Source of the DNA: Acidovorax sp. A1169
Lineage (GTDB): Bacteria; Pseudomonadota; Gammaproteobacteria; Burkholderiales; Burkholderiaceae_C
Assembly (NCBI RefSeq): GCF_030704685.1
Contig: NZ_JAUZDX010000004.1
Location: 290,445 to 354,444 of the forward strand
DNA: 64,000 nucleotides
Direction of reading: 5' to 3'
Part shown: positions 1 to 8,261 of the stretch, in pieces
Position numbering within the stretch: position 1 is the first letter of the stretch
How the letters are laid out: every line of letters begins with the position of its first letter
Translations under genes and position numbers: made by a program
Notes under the pieces: generated by a model
The model's database searches: none
What the model was told of the DNA's origin: nothing
Seen by the model: the letters and a program-made list of their open reading frames with translations, nothing else

Positions 1-941
1 GCGGCGCCAATGCCAATGCCCAGAAGAAGGCGTTCTACGAGCCCTACGAGAAGGCCGGCAACAAGATCGTGGCCGTGGAGTACAACGGCGAGCAGGCCAA
101 GATCAAGGCCATGGTCGAGACCAAGAAGGTGACCTGGGACGTAGTGGAGCTCGAATCGCCGGACGCAGCGCGCGGTTGCGATGAAGGCCTGTTCGAAAAA
201 CTCGACTACAGCAAGATCGTGGACAAGGCCGACCTGCTTCCCGCAGCGGTGACCGACTGCGCCGTGGGCATCTTTGTGTGGTCCACCGTCATGGCGTACA
301 ACGGCGACAAACTCAAGACCCCGCCCACCAGCTGGGCCGACTTCTTCGACACCAGGAAGATCGCCGGCAAGCGCGGCATGCGCAAAGGCGCGCGCTACAA
401 CCTGGAGTTCGCGCTGCTGGCCGATGGCGTAAAACCCACCGACGTGTACAAGGTGCTGGCCACCAAGGAAGGTGCTGACCGGGCTTTCAAGAAGCTGACC
501 GAGCTCAAGCCCAGCATCCAGTGGTGGGAAGCCGGCGCCCAGGCGCCGCAGTTCCTGGTGGCGGGTGACGTGGTGCTGACCACGGTGTTCAACGGCCGCA
601 TCGACGCGGCGAACCGCGAAGGCCGCAACCTCAAGATCTACTGGCCCGGCGGCATTTACGACCTGGACTATTGGGCCATCCCCAAGGGCACGCCGAACAA
701 GGACGCTGCCGTGAAGTTCATCGCCTTCACGATGCAGACGGCCAACCAGGCGACCTATGCGCAGAACATTGCCTACGGCCCCGCCAACACCAAGGCGCTG
801 GCCAAGCTGGACAAGAAGGTGCTGGACGACCTGCCCACCTCCACCGCCAACGCCAAGGAAGCGCTGCAGTTCAGCGTGGGCTTCTGGGCCGACCAGGGCG
901 AGGCGCTGGAAAAACGCTTTGCCGCCTGGGCCACGCAGTAA
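1..941 (+). CDS. Polyamine-type ABC transporter substrate-binding protein, 5' end missing
   Basis: The reading frame is open from the first complete codon at position 3, so the start lies upstream of the window; about 312 residues are visible. The product resembles PotD/PotF-type periplasmic receptors (extracellular solute-binding family 1): a segment beginning VVELESPDAARGCDEG, and near the C-terminus an 'IPKGTPNKDAAVKFIAF' stretch typical of these receptors. It should bind a small cationic solute such as putrescine or spermidine in the periplasm. It is followed after 24 bases by two permease genes of the same transporter type and then by a succinate-semialdehyde dehydrogenase gene, which fits polyamine or GABA uptake and use. 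The ATPase gene is not in the window and is presumably upstream. Substrate is inferred from context only. Confidence 0.85.
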   Translation, partial: GANANAQKKAFYEPYEKAGNKIVAVEYNGEQAKIKAMVETKKVTWDVVELESPDAARGCDEGLFEKLDYSKIVDKADLLPAAVTDCAVGIFVWSTVMAYNGDKLKTPPTSWADFFDTRKIAGKRGMRKGARYNLEFALLADGVKPTDVYKVLATKEGADRAFKKLTELKPSIQWWEAGAQAPQFLVAGDVVLTTVFNGRIDAANREGRNLKIYWPGGIYDLDYWAIPKGTPNKDAAVKFIAFTMQTANQATYAQNIAYGPANTKALAKLDKKVLDDLPTSTANAKEALQFSVGFWADQGEALEKRFAAWATQ

Positions 942-965
942 GCCGCAGCCGGAGCACAGGACACC

Positions 966-2231
966 ATGCAAGCCATTGTTGCCACCGCCCCCCACGCACA
1001 GGCACTGGACGCCAGCGCCCCCGGAGCACTGCGCAAGGCGCTGTCGCGCGCCGAGGCGCGGCGCAAGTGGCGGGCGTTCGCGCTCACACTGCCCCTGCTG
1101 GTGTTCCTGCTGTTCACCCTGCTGGTGCCCATTGCGGCCTTGCTCCAGCGCGCCATCGAGAACCCCGAGGTCGCCAACGCACTGCCGGCCACCATCGCCG
1201 CGCTGGATGGCTGGGACCGCAAGGAGGCGCCCGGCCCCGCCGCGTACGCTGCGCTGATGAAGGACCTGGCGCAGTTGCCGGACAGCGCGGACGCCGGGGC
1301 GCTGGCGCGCCGGCTCAACTCCGATGTGCCCGGCGCGCGCTCGCTCATCATGGGCGCGTACCGCTTCGTCCCCATGGAGGGCAGCCTCGAGTCGATCCGC
1401 GAGCGGCTGATCGGCAAGGATGCCCGCTGGAGCGAGGCACCGCTGTGGCACGCCATTGCCCGCAACGGCGCGCGCTGGACGCCGGACTACCTGCTGGCCT
1501 CGATCGACCTGCAGCGCGATGCGCAGGGCGAGGTGGAACGCATGCCCGCAGAGCAGCGCGCGTTCGGCAGCATCCTGCTGCGCACCTTCCACATCAGCCT
1601 GGTGGTCACCCTCATCTGCCTGCTGATCGGCTACCCGCTGGCCTGGTGGCTGGCCTCCCTGCCGGCGCGTTCAGCCAACGTGCTGATGATTCTGGTGCTG
1701 GTGCCGTTCTGGACCTCCATCCTGGTGCGCGTGGCCGCCTGGATCGTGCTGCTGCAGTCCGAGGGCCTGGTCAACCGCGGTCTGATGGGGCTGGGCCTCG
1801 TGAGCGAACCGCTGGCCCTGCTGTTCAACCGCACGGGCGTGGTGATTGCCATGGTGCACATCCTGCTGCCCTTCATGATCCTGCCGCTGTACAGCGTGAT
1901 GAAGAACGTGCCAGCGACCTACGTGCGCGCTGCCGTCTCGCTGGGCAGCCCGCCCCTGGCCGCCTTCCTGCGCGTGTACGTGCCGCAGACCTACCCGGGC
2001 ATCGGCGCGGGTGCGCTGCTGGTGTTCATTCTCTCGATCGGCTACTACGTCACCCCCGCGCTGCTCGGCGGTGCCGACGACCAGATGCTCAGCTACTACA
2101 TCGCCCGCTACACCAACGTCGAGGTGAACTGGGGCATGGCTTGCGCCCTGGGTGCCGTGCTGCTCACGGCCACGCTGGTGCTGTATGGCGTGTACCGCCG
2201 CATCGGCAAGGCCGAACTGAGCCTGGGCTGA
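966..2231 (+). CDS. ABC transporter permease, PotB type, with enlarged N-terminal periplasmic region
   Basis: 421 residues. One membrane segment near residues 38-58 is followed by about 140 hydrophilic residues and then by the usual binding-protein-dependent permease core from about residue 200 (RTFHISLVVTLICLLIGYPL) to the C-terminus. The EAA-type cytoplasmic loop is visible around 'YVRAAVSLGSPPLAAFLRV'. PotB-like permeases are usually about 280-320 residues, so the extra length is the hydrophilic insert between the first two membrane segments. It forms the inner-membrane channel together with the next gene. It starts with ATG 24 bases after the receptor stop codon. Confidence 0.88.
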   Translation: MQAIVATAPHAQALDASAPGALRKALSRAEARRKWRAFALTLPLLVFLLFTLLVPIAALLQRAIENPEVANALPATIAALDGWDRKEAPGPAAYAALMKDLAQLPDSADAGALARRLNSDVPGARSLIMGAYRFVPMEGSLESIRERLIGKDARWSEAPLWHAIARNGARWTPDYLLASIDLQRDAQGEVERMPAEQRAFGSILLRTFHISLVVTLICLLIGYPLAWWLASLPARSANVLMILVLVPFWTSILVRVAAWIVLLQSEGLVNRGLMGLGLVSEPLALLFNRTGVVIAMVHILLPFMILPLYSVMKNVPATYVRAAVSLGSPPLAAFLRVYVPQTYPGIGAGALLVFILSIGYYVTPALLGGADDQMLSYYIARYTNVEVNWGMACALGAVLLTATLVLYGVYRRIGKAELSLG

Positions 2232-2282
2232 CCTGCGCCCTCCCCACCCACGCCAACGCCCCGCTGACCCAAGGCCCCTCCC

Positions 2283-3101
2283 ATGTTCCGACTGCCCGTA
2301 TTCCCCCGCTATGCCACCCTGGCCGACAAGGCGCTCTGGTGGCTGCTGCGCGCCCTGTGCGTGGCGGTCCTGGCCTTTCTTCTGGCACCCATCCTGGTGA
2401 TGGTGCCGCTGTCGTTCTCGGAAAGCTCCTTCCTGGCCTACCCGATCACTGGCTGGTCCCTCAAGTGGTACCGCAACCTGTTCGAGTCGGCCGAATGGGC
2501 CCGCGCCACGCGCAACAGCTTCATCGTGGCTCCGGCGGCCACGCTGATCGCCACCGCACTGGGCACACTGGCAGCACTGGGCCTGTCGCGGGCGGACTTT
2601 CGCTTCAAGGGGCTGCTCATGGGCGTGCTCATCGCACCCATGGTGGTCCCCATCGTCGTGGTCGGCGTGGCCACCTACCTGTATTTCGCGCCGCTAGGCC
2701 TGGCCGACAGCTATGCGGGTCTTATCATCGTGCACGCTGCGCTGGGCGCGCCCTTCGTGCTGACCACGGTGCTGGCCACCCTCGCGGGCTTCAATCACAA
2801 CCTGGTGCGCGCATCGCTGAGCCTGGGCGAGACCCCGTTCAGGACCTTCTTTCGCATCACGCTGCCGGTGATCGCACCCGGTGTGGTCTCGGGGGCGCTG
2901 TTCGCCTTCGCCACCTCGTTCGACGAGGTGGTGGTCACGCTCTTCCTGGCAGGGGCCGACCAGGCCACCCTGCCGCGCCAGATGTTCAACGGCATCCGCG
3001 AAAACATCTCGCCCACCATTGCCGCCGTGGCCACGCTGCTCATCCTGTTCACCACCAGCCTGCTGCTGGTGCTGGAATGGCTGCGCGGGCGCAGGGCCTG
3101 A
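2283..3101 (+). CDS. ABC transporter permease, PotC type
   Basis: 272 residues with about six membrane segments. The EAA loop is seen as 'LVRASLSLGETPFRTFFRI' in the middle-to-late part. Length and layout match PotC/PotI-type inner-membrane subunits of spermidine/putrescine importers. The gene lies 51 bases after the PotB-like gene, in the same direction, and is the second half of the membrane channel. The sequence shows an ordinary family member; only the substrate is inferred, from the neighbouring succinate-semialdehyde dehydrogenase gene. Confidence 0.88.
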   Translation: MFRLPVFPRYATLADKALWWLLRALCVAVLAFLLAPILVMVPLSFSESSFLAYPITGWSLKWYRNLFESAEWARATRNSFIVAPAATLIATALGTLAALGLSRADFRFKGLLMGVLIAPMVVPIVVVGVATYLYFAPLGLADSYAGLIIVHAALGAPFVLTTVLATLAGFNHNLVRASLSLGETPFRTFFRITLPVIAPGVVSGALFAFATSFDEVVVTLFLAGADQATLPRQMFNGIRENISPTIAAVATLLILFTTSLLLVLEWLRGRRA

Positions 3102-3220
3102 GCACGAACACACGCGCGAACCACTGATACACCCGAGACACCCATACCTTTCACCCTGCCGCTATGCTTGCCCTGCGGCAGTGCGCTCACCACACCTGAC
3201 CATCCCACAGAGACATCACC

Positions 3221-4699
3221 ATGGACATGAAGACTTCGCCCCTTTCCCTGCTCAAGGACCCGAGCCTGCTCAAGACCGACGGCCTCATCAACGGCCAGTG
3301 GGTGGCGGGCGCGAGCCGCTTCGATGTGAACGACCCGGCCACGGGCCTCACGCTCGCCAGCGTGGCCAACCTGGGCCCTGCGGACGCCGAGGCGGCCATT
3401 GCCGCCGCCAACGCCGCCTGGCCCGCCTGGAAGGCCAAGACCGCCAAGGAGCGCAGCATCATCCTGCGCAAGTGGTATGACCTGCTCATGGCCAACCAGG
3501 ATGACCTGGGCCGCATCATGACGGCCGAGCAGGGCAAGCCCCTGCCCGAGGCCAAGGGCGAGGTGGCCTATGGCGCGAGCTTCGTGGAGTGGTTCGCCGA
3601 AGAGGCCAAGCGCATCAACGGCGAGACCCTGCCCCAGTTCGACAACAGCCGCCGGCTGATGGTCCTGAAGCAGCCCATCGGCGTGTGCGCGGCCATCACG
3701 CCGTGGAACTTCCCGCTGGCCATGATCACGCGCAAGGTGGCGCCCGCACTGGCCGCCGGCTGCCCGGTGGTCATCAAGCCGGCCGAGCTGACGCCGCTGA
3801 CCGCACTGGCCGCCGCCGAGCTGGCCATCCGCGCAGGCATCCCGGCGGGTGTGTTCAACATCCTGCCGGCCGACAGCGACAACTCCATTGCCATCGGCAA
3901 GGTGCTGTGCGCCAGCGACGTGGTGCGCCACATCAGCTTCACGGGCAGCACCGAGGTGGGCCGCATCCTGATGGCGCAGTCGGCGCCCACCGTGAAGAAG
4001 ATGTCGCTGGAGCTGGGTGGCAACGCGCCCTTCCTGGTGTTCGACGACGCCGACATCGACAGCGCCGTGGAAGGCGCCTTTGCCAGCAAGTACCGCAACG
4101 CTGGCCAGACCTGCGTGTGCACCAACCGCTTCTACGTACAGGAGGGTGTGTACGACGCGTTCGTGGCCAAGTTCGCCGCCAAGGTGAAGACGGCCAAGGT
4201 GGGCAATGGTTTCGAGGACGGTGTGAACCAGGGCCCGCTGATCGAAGAGGCCGCCTTGGAGAAGGTGCAGCGCCATGTGGACGACGCCGTGGCCAAGGGC
4301 GGCACCGTGGTGGCCGGCGGCAAGCGCCTGGCCGGCCAGTTCTTCGAGCCTACGGTGATTGCCAACGCCACGCCCGACATGCTGTGTGCGCGCGAGGAGA
4401 CCTTCGGCCCCTTCGCCCCGGTCTTCAAGTTCAAGACCGAGCAGGAAGCGGTGGACGCCGCCAACGCCACCGAATTCGGCCTGGCCAGCTACTTCTACAC
4501 CCGCGACGTGGGCCGCATCTTCCGCGTGGCCGAGGCGCTGGAGTACGGCATGGTGGGCATCAACGTGGGCATCCTGGCCACCGAGCATGTGCCCTTCGGC
4601 GGCGTCAAGCAATCGGGCCTGGGGCGCGAGGGATCGCACCACGGCATCGACGACTATGTGGAGATCAAGTACCTCTGCCTGGGCGACATCCAGAAGTAG
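3221..4699 (+). CDS. gabD: NAD(P)-dependent succinate-semialdehyde dehydrogenase
   Basis: 492 residues, the usual length for GabD. This aldehyde dehydrogenase oxidises succinate semialdehyde to succinate, the last step of GABA and putrescine breakdown, in the cytoplasm. Visible features are the cofactor-site 'TPWNFPLAM' around residue 160, the general base Glu264 in 'LELGG', and the nucleophile Cys298 in 'NAGQTCVC'. Two in-frame ATGs lie at 3221 and 3227; the first is used here. A gap of 118 bases separates it from the upstream permease gene, so it may have its own promoter. The polyamine-type importer upstream supports a role in polyamine/GABA use. A related semialdehyde (e.g. glutarate semialdehyde) cannot be excluded. 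Confidence 0.9.
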   Translation: MDMKTSPLSLLKDPSLLKTDGLINGQWVAGASRFDVNDPATGLTLASVANLGPADAEAAIAAANAAWPAWKAKTAKERSIILRKWYDLLMANQDDLGRIMTAEQGKPLPEAKGEVAYGASFVEWFAEEAKRINGETLPQFDNSRRLMVLKQPIGVCAAITPWNFPLAMITRKVAPALAAGCPVVIKPAELTPLTALAAAELAIRAGIPAGVFNILPADSDNSIAIGKVLCASDVVRHISFTGSTEVGRILMAQSAPTVKKMSLELGGNAPFLVFDDADIDSAVEGAFASKYRNAGQTCVCTNRFYVQEGVYDAFVAKFAAKVKTAKVGNGFEDGVNQGPLIEEAALEKVQRHVDDAVAKGGTVVAGGKRLAGQFFEPTVIANATPDMLCAREETFGPFAPVFKFKTEQEAVDAANATEFGLASYFYTRDVGRIFRVAEALEYGMVGINVGILATEHVPFGGVKQSGLGREGSHHGIDDYVEIKYLCLGDIQK

Positions 4700-4849
4700 G
4701 CGGCGCAGCGCCAGAAGGCGTTGAAGAACCTCGCCCGGCAACGGCCCGGGTTGGGGCAGAATGCCCGCCGTGCGGCCGGCGACTCCACCACCAAGAGGCG
4801 CCCATTCCAGGGCAGCCCACCGGCCGCATGTTCACCGAGGGAAACCATT

Positions 4850-5206
4850 TTGAAAGCACTGATCCTTGCGCTGCTTACCGTGGCCAGCGCCGCGCACGCG
4901 CAAAACTCCGCCCTCACCGTCTTTGAATCGCACGGCACCATGCACTACGCCATGGTGCCTACCGACAAGGCCCGGGACACCCAGTACATGGAGAACGCGG
5001 CATACAGGTTCTGCCAGGACCAGAACAAGGGCAGCTGCCGCGTGATGATCTGGGCCGACAGCCTGGACAAGCCCACGGGCAACCCCTTCCATACACGCTA
5101 TGACGAGAACAGGCTGGCCGAATACCTGCGCAACTATGGCGGGGCGGATGGCATGCGGTTCAATTGCAAGCTGGTGCCCGGAGCCAGCCGCTGCTACCAG
5201 CAGTAG
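4850..5206 (+). CDS. Small secreted protein, paralogue A of a tandem pair
   Basis: 118 residues if translation starts at the TTG codon at 4850, chosen because a purine-rich GAGGGA lies just upstream and because the resulting N-terminus (KALILALLTVASAAHA) is a good signal peptide that matches the next gene almost residue for residue. Mature part begins near QNSALTVF. It shares 'MVPTDKARDT', 'WADSLDKPTG', a 'PFH..RY.EN.LAE' block and 'FNCKL' with the neighbour. The spaced Cys residues suggest disulphides in the periplasm. No known family recognised; function unknown. An upstream in-frame ATG at 4721 would add 43 residues ahead of the signal peptide and is unlikely. Confidence 0.75.
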   Translation: MKALILALLTVASAAHAQNSALTVFESHGTMHYAMVPTDKARDTQYMENAAYRFCQDQNKGSCRVMIWADSLDKPTGNPFHTRYDENRLAEYLRNYGGADGMRFNCKLVPGASRCYQQ

Positions 5207-5343
5207 CACGGCAACCGGGGGGAAACTGGCGCAGAATCCCCCCGTCCGGTCGGCAAAAGCGCAACCCACGGTGGGTTGCGTGCCTCCCGCCATAGGCAGC
5301 CGCCGAGTTGCCTGCCGACTGCGCACACCAGAGGGACATCACC

Positions 5344-5697
5344 ATGAAAGCCTTGATCCTGGCGCTGCTGACCGTAGCCACGGCAACCGTCACCCACGCG
5401 CAGACCACCGTCTTCGAGAAGAATGGCAGCATGCAGTACGTCATGGTGCCCACCGACAAGGCGCGCGACACACGGTACATCGAGGACGCCGCCCTGAAGG
5501 CCTGTGGCGGCGAAAGCGTCTGCACCGTGATGGTATGGGCCGACAGCCTGGACAAGCCCACGGGCTGGCCCTTCCACCCGCGCTACCGCGAGAACCAGTT
5601 GGCCGAGTTCCAGCGCAACTACGGCACGGGCGTGGCGCGCAGCATGGCGTTCAACTGCAAGCTGATTCCCCGTACGTCGGGCATGAACTGCTTCTGA
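5344..5697 (+). CDS. Small secreted protein, paralogue B of a tandem pair
   Basis: 117 residues from the ATG at 5344, which has a good ribosome-binding purine stretch (AGAGGGACATCACC) just before it. The N-terminus is a signal peptide ending near THAQ. The mature domain is about 95 residues with several Cys (for example ACGGESVC) and clearly related to the preceding gene, from which it is separated by 137 bases. Tandem duplication followed by divergence is evident from the protein comparison. I do not recognise the family; it is probably a periplasmic or surface protein. It ends 3 bases before the convergent ROK-like gene. Confidence 0.8.
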   Translation: MKALILALLTVATATVTHAQTTVFEKNGSMQYVMVPTDKARDTRYIEDAALKACGGESVCTVMVWADSLDKPTGWPFHPRYRENQLAEFQRNYGTGVARSMAFNCKLIPRTSGMNCF

Positions 5698-5700
5698 CCC

Positions 5701-6855
5701 TCATTTGTCGCCCGGCGCATCGCGCCGGTTGGTGAAGCTGGCATTGCCCAGCCCCGTGCCCACGGTGAGGATGGCCCAGCGCTCCACATCGTTGGTGAAG
5801 GGCATCTCCGACAAGCCCTGCACCACTGCATCGTTGTGCAGGCAGACCTGGGTGCGGCCATCGCCGATGTGCGGCAGCCGCTCGCACAGGTCGCGCGGCA
5901 GGTGAAAGCGCGTGCTCTCCCAGTTGCCCGGCAGGTTCTGCGTGCCGCCGGCCAGCGAGCCGTCTTCCACGATCAGCCCGGGGCATGCCACGCCGATGTA
6001 GGGGGCCAGGCGGATCTCTTTCTTCTCGGCATAGGCGATCAGGTCTTCGAGGATGGTGGCGATGCCTTCCACCAGCTCGTCGCGCTTGGGCTCGTCGTCG
6101 GCATGGGCCCACTTCTCGCGGCGCACCACTTCGGCCTGCGACATGTCGGGCGCGCGGTGCAGGTGGGTCTGCACGATGCCGCAGCGCACGTTGGTGCCGC
6201 CGATGTCCACCGCCAGGATGGCGTCGTAACTTTGCAGAAGGGCCGGCGGCGCCAGGTGCACCCAGCCGATCAGCCCGCCTTCGTCTGCGTGGTGGTGCAG
6301 GGTGCGCAACTCCACGGGCACCTTCTCGGCCTTGAGGATCTTGCCGGCGCGCGCAATGGAGCGGCCACCCACCTCGCTCTGGTGGAAGCCCCCGCCGACG
6401 ATGATGCGCTCCACACCCTTCCAGGTCTTGTGTTTCAGAAAACGCTGCACCACATGGGCCAGCTGCAGTGCATAGTCTTCCGACGCGGCCACGATGGCCT
6501 GGGCGGCAATGCCATCCTTCTCCAGCATGGCGTCGAGCTGGTGCTTGCTCAGCTCGCGCGTGGACTTGCGCCCCATCGGGTCCTTGCCATCCATGTCCGT
6601 GAAGAGCTTGCGCCAGGCGTCGAGCATGTGGCGAAACGCCGTGCGGCTGGCCACGTCGCCCACGAAGCCGTCGCCGTCGCGCAGCTCCAGGCTGTAGCCC
6701 TCGATGACGACCGAGGCCAGGCGCATGTCACCATGCGGGCCGAGGATGCCCAACTCGCGCCGGGCCTTGGCCTCCTTTTCCTCCTGCGCCGCACTGGGCT
6801 TGTCGGGCGTGGCTTTGTTGGCCTTCGTGTCCTTGTCTTTGTCCTTGGAAGCCAT
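5701..6855 (-). CDS. ROK-family-like sugar kinase/ATPase with apparently permuted domain order
   Basis: 384 residues. ROK proteins are actin-fold sugar kinases or repressors. The phosphate-1 motif 'AVDIGGTNVRCGIV' normally found at the very N-terminus sits at residues 215-228, followed in normal order by 'GVACPGL' (288-294), 'NDAVVQGLSE' (341-350, Asp342 at the usual catalytic place) and 'VGTGLGN' (365-371). The segment before it carries what looks like the normal C-terminal lobe: 'VERIIVGGGF' (148-157) and 'DEGGLIGWVHLA' (191-202). The protein then stops soon after the GTG motif. The first ~30 residues are Lys/Asp-rich and low in complexity. Start ATG at 6855 has no close competitor. The substrate is unknown; the Cys-rich zinc motif of many ROK proteins was not seen. 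Confidence 0.75.
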   Translation of the reverse strand: MASKDKDKDTKANKATPDKPSAAQEEKEAKARRELGILGPHGDMRLASVVIEGYSLELRDGDGFVGDVASRTAFRHMLDAWRKLFTDMDGKDPMGRKSTRELSKHQLDAMLEKDGIAAQAIVAASEDYALQLAHVVQRFLKHKTWKGVERIIVGGGFHQSEVGGRSIARAGKILKAEKVPVELRTLHHHADEGGLIGWVHLAPPALLQSYDAILAVDIGGTNVRCGIVQTHLHRAPDMSQAEVVRREKWAHADDEPKRDELVEGIATILEDLIAYAEKKEIRLAPYIGVACPGLIVEDGSLAGGTQNLPGNWESTRFHLPRDLCERLPHIGDGRTQVCLHNDAVVQGLSEMPFTNDVERWAILTVGTGLGNASFTNRRDAPGDK

Positions 6856-6960
6856 TCATTCCCTCATGCAATGGGGCCCGCACACGGGGCTGAATGGGCA
6901 TCGTGCCCCATACAGTGACTCAGCGGCGTCAGCCAACGCCTTGAGATGGCCCCACGCCGA

Positions 6961-8184
6961 TCAGGTCTTTGAGGTCTTGCTGAACAAGGTCTTGCCGCGC
7001 AGCCCGGCCCATACGGCGAAGAACAGAGATGCGGCGAACACCCAGCCCGAAAGCGCCCCAGCCATGCCGCCCGACAGCAGCGTGCCGATGGTGCAGCCCA
7101 GCCCCGTCATCGCGCCCCAGCCCAGCAGCACGCCGCCCGAAAGTCCGCGCACGGCATCGCGCCAGGTGGGCCAGCGCGGCGCGAACTGGCAGCTGGCCAG
7201 CGCGGCGATGAAGGCGCCGGCCACCAGCCCCGCGAGCAGCAGCGCATTGGGTGTGAGCCAGGTGGACTGGGGCAGCGTGGCGCAGCCGGCAAAGCCATCG
7301 AGCCCGTCGAGCCGGTCCGGTACCAAACCCTGGCCTTGCGCCCATTGGCGCGCCGCACTGCCCAGGGTGGCCGTCACGCCCAATGGCCGCATGCGCACGA
7401 TGGCCAGCGCGCCGATCAGCCCCACGGCCAGGCCCCCCACCCAGTAGCTCCAGCGCCCGGCCCACAGCCGCAGCCACACGGCGCGCAGGCCAGGGACGCC
7501 CACCCCGCGCACGCCCTCGCCCACCGGCTCGCGCGCAAAGCCGCGCCACAGCCAAGCCGCCACTGCGGCCAGCACCGCCAGTTGCGCAAGCAGCGCTCCG
7601 CCGTAGCCCAGGTGCGCGGGCAGCCAGACCACGGGTGCATCGGCCACGCTCAGGCTGTACAGGCCGTTCCAGGTCTTGAACCCGAGGATGAAGCCCAGGG
7701 CCGATCCCAGCAGCGCAAAGGGCGATACCGCCGAGCCCTCCGCCAGCCGATACCAGTGCGCGCTGATGCACGAGCCCGAGACCACCATGCCGGCACCGAA
7801 CGACAGGCCGGCGGCCACCAGCACCCAGCTCACCGGGCCGATGTGGATGTCGGGCGGCAGCTTGCCCGGCTGCGGCACCGGCAACCAGCCGCCCAGCACC
7901 GCGGTGGTGCCCACCAGACCCACGGCCAGCGCCAGCACAATGGCCAGCAGCCCGCGCGGGTTGCCGTCCTCGAACCAGTCGCGCGCATGGCAGTAAAAGC
8001 AAAAGCGCGAGCGCTGCAGCACCAGGCCCAGCACGGCGCCGGTCACCAGGGCAAAGACCAGCGTGCGCCCGCCGGCCAGGCCCTCGATCCAGCGGGTGGA
8101 CAGGGCCAGCGCGGCCAGCAGGGCCACGGCGGCGAGGGGCGAAAGGAATTGGAACGGCTGTTTGCTTGTCGTTGTCGTCGTCAT
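6961..8184 (-). CDS. YeeE/YedE-family membrane protein, probable thiosulfate/sulfur transporter
   Basis: 407 residues from the ATG at 8184 (protein begins MTTTTTSKQPF); a longer open frame exists upstream but overlaps the terminator and next gene. About ten hydrophobic segments. Family hallmarks visible: 'RSRFCFYCHARDW' early, 'VVSGSCISAHWYRLAEGS' in the middle and 'GLGCTIGTLLSGGMAG' near the end, repeated small-residue/Cys motifs of the TsuA-like family in which conserved Cys residues handle thiosulfate. It is an inner-membrane protein. The upstream neighbour in the same direction encodes a secreted rhodanese, which supports a role in thiosulfate/sulfane sulfur handling. A terminator between the two argues that they are not strictly co-transcribed. 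Confidence 0.85.
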   Translation of the reverse strand: MTTTTTSKQPFQFLSPLAAVALLAALALSTRWIEGLAGGRTLVFALVTGAVLGLVLQRSRFCFYCHARDWFEDGNPRGLLAIVLALAVGLVGTTAVLGGWLPVPQPGKLPPDIHIGPVSWVLVAAGLSFGAGMVVSGSCISAHWYRLAEGSAVSPFALLGSALGFILGFKTWNGLYSLSVADAPVVWLPAHLGYGGALLAQLAVLAAVAAWLWRGFAREPVGEGVRGVGVPGLRAVWLRLWAGRWSYWVGGLAVGLIGALAIVRMRPLGVTATLGSAARQWAQGQGLVPDRLDGLDGFAGCATLPQSTWLTPNALLLAGLVAGAFIAALASCQFAPRWPTWRDAVRGLSGGVLLGWGAMTGLGCTIGTLLSGGMAGALSGWVFAASLFFAVWAGLRGKTLFSKTSKT

Positions 8185-8202
8185 GTCTGGCGCGCCGGAG
8201 CG

Positions 8203-8226
8203 AAAAAAAGCCCGCCGAAGCGGGCT
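8203..8226 (-). terminator. Rho-independent terminator after the rhodanese gene
   Basis: A perfect 7-bp stem (AGCCCGC / GCGGGCT, 8209-8215 and 8220-8226) with a 4-base loop is followed, on the minus strand, by a run of seven T (8203-8209 read as A on the plus strand). It lies 35 bases after the stop codon of the rhodanese gene and ends transcription coming from it before the transporter gene. Confidence 0.85.
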
Positions 8227-8261
8227 GTAAAGAGACCCCCTACCAAAAAACTCGGTACGCC

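Noticed and set aside
671..3127. 818-codon open frame overlapping the receptor and permease genes in another frame
   Set aside because: The same DNA codes for clear ABC transporter proteins in the other frame; the alternative protein has an Arg/Gly/His-rich random look.
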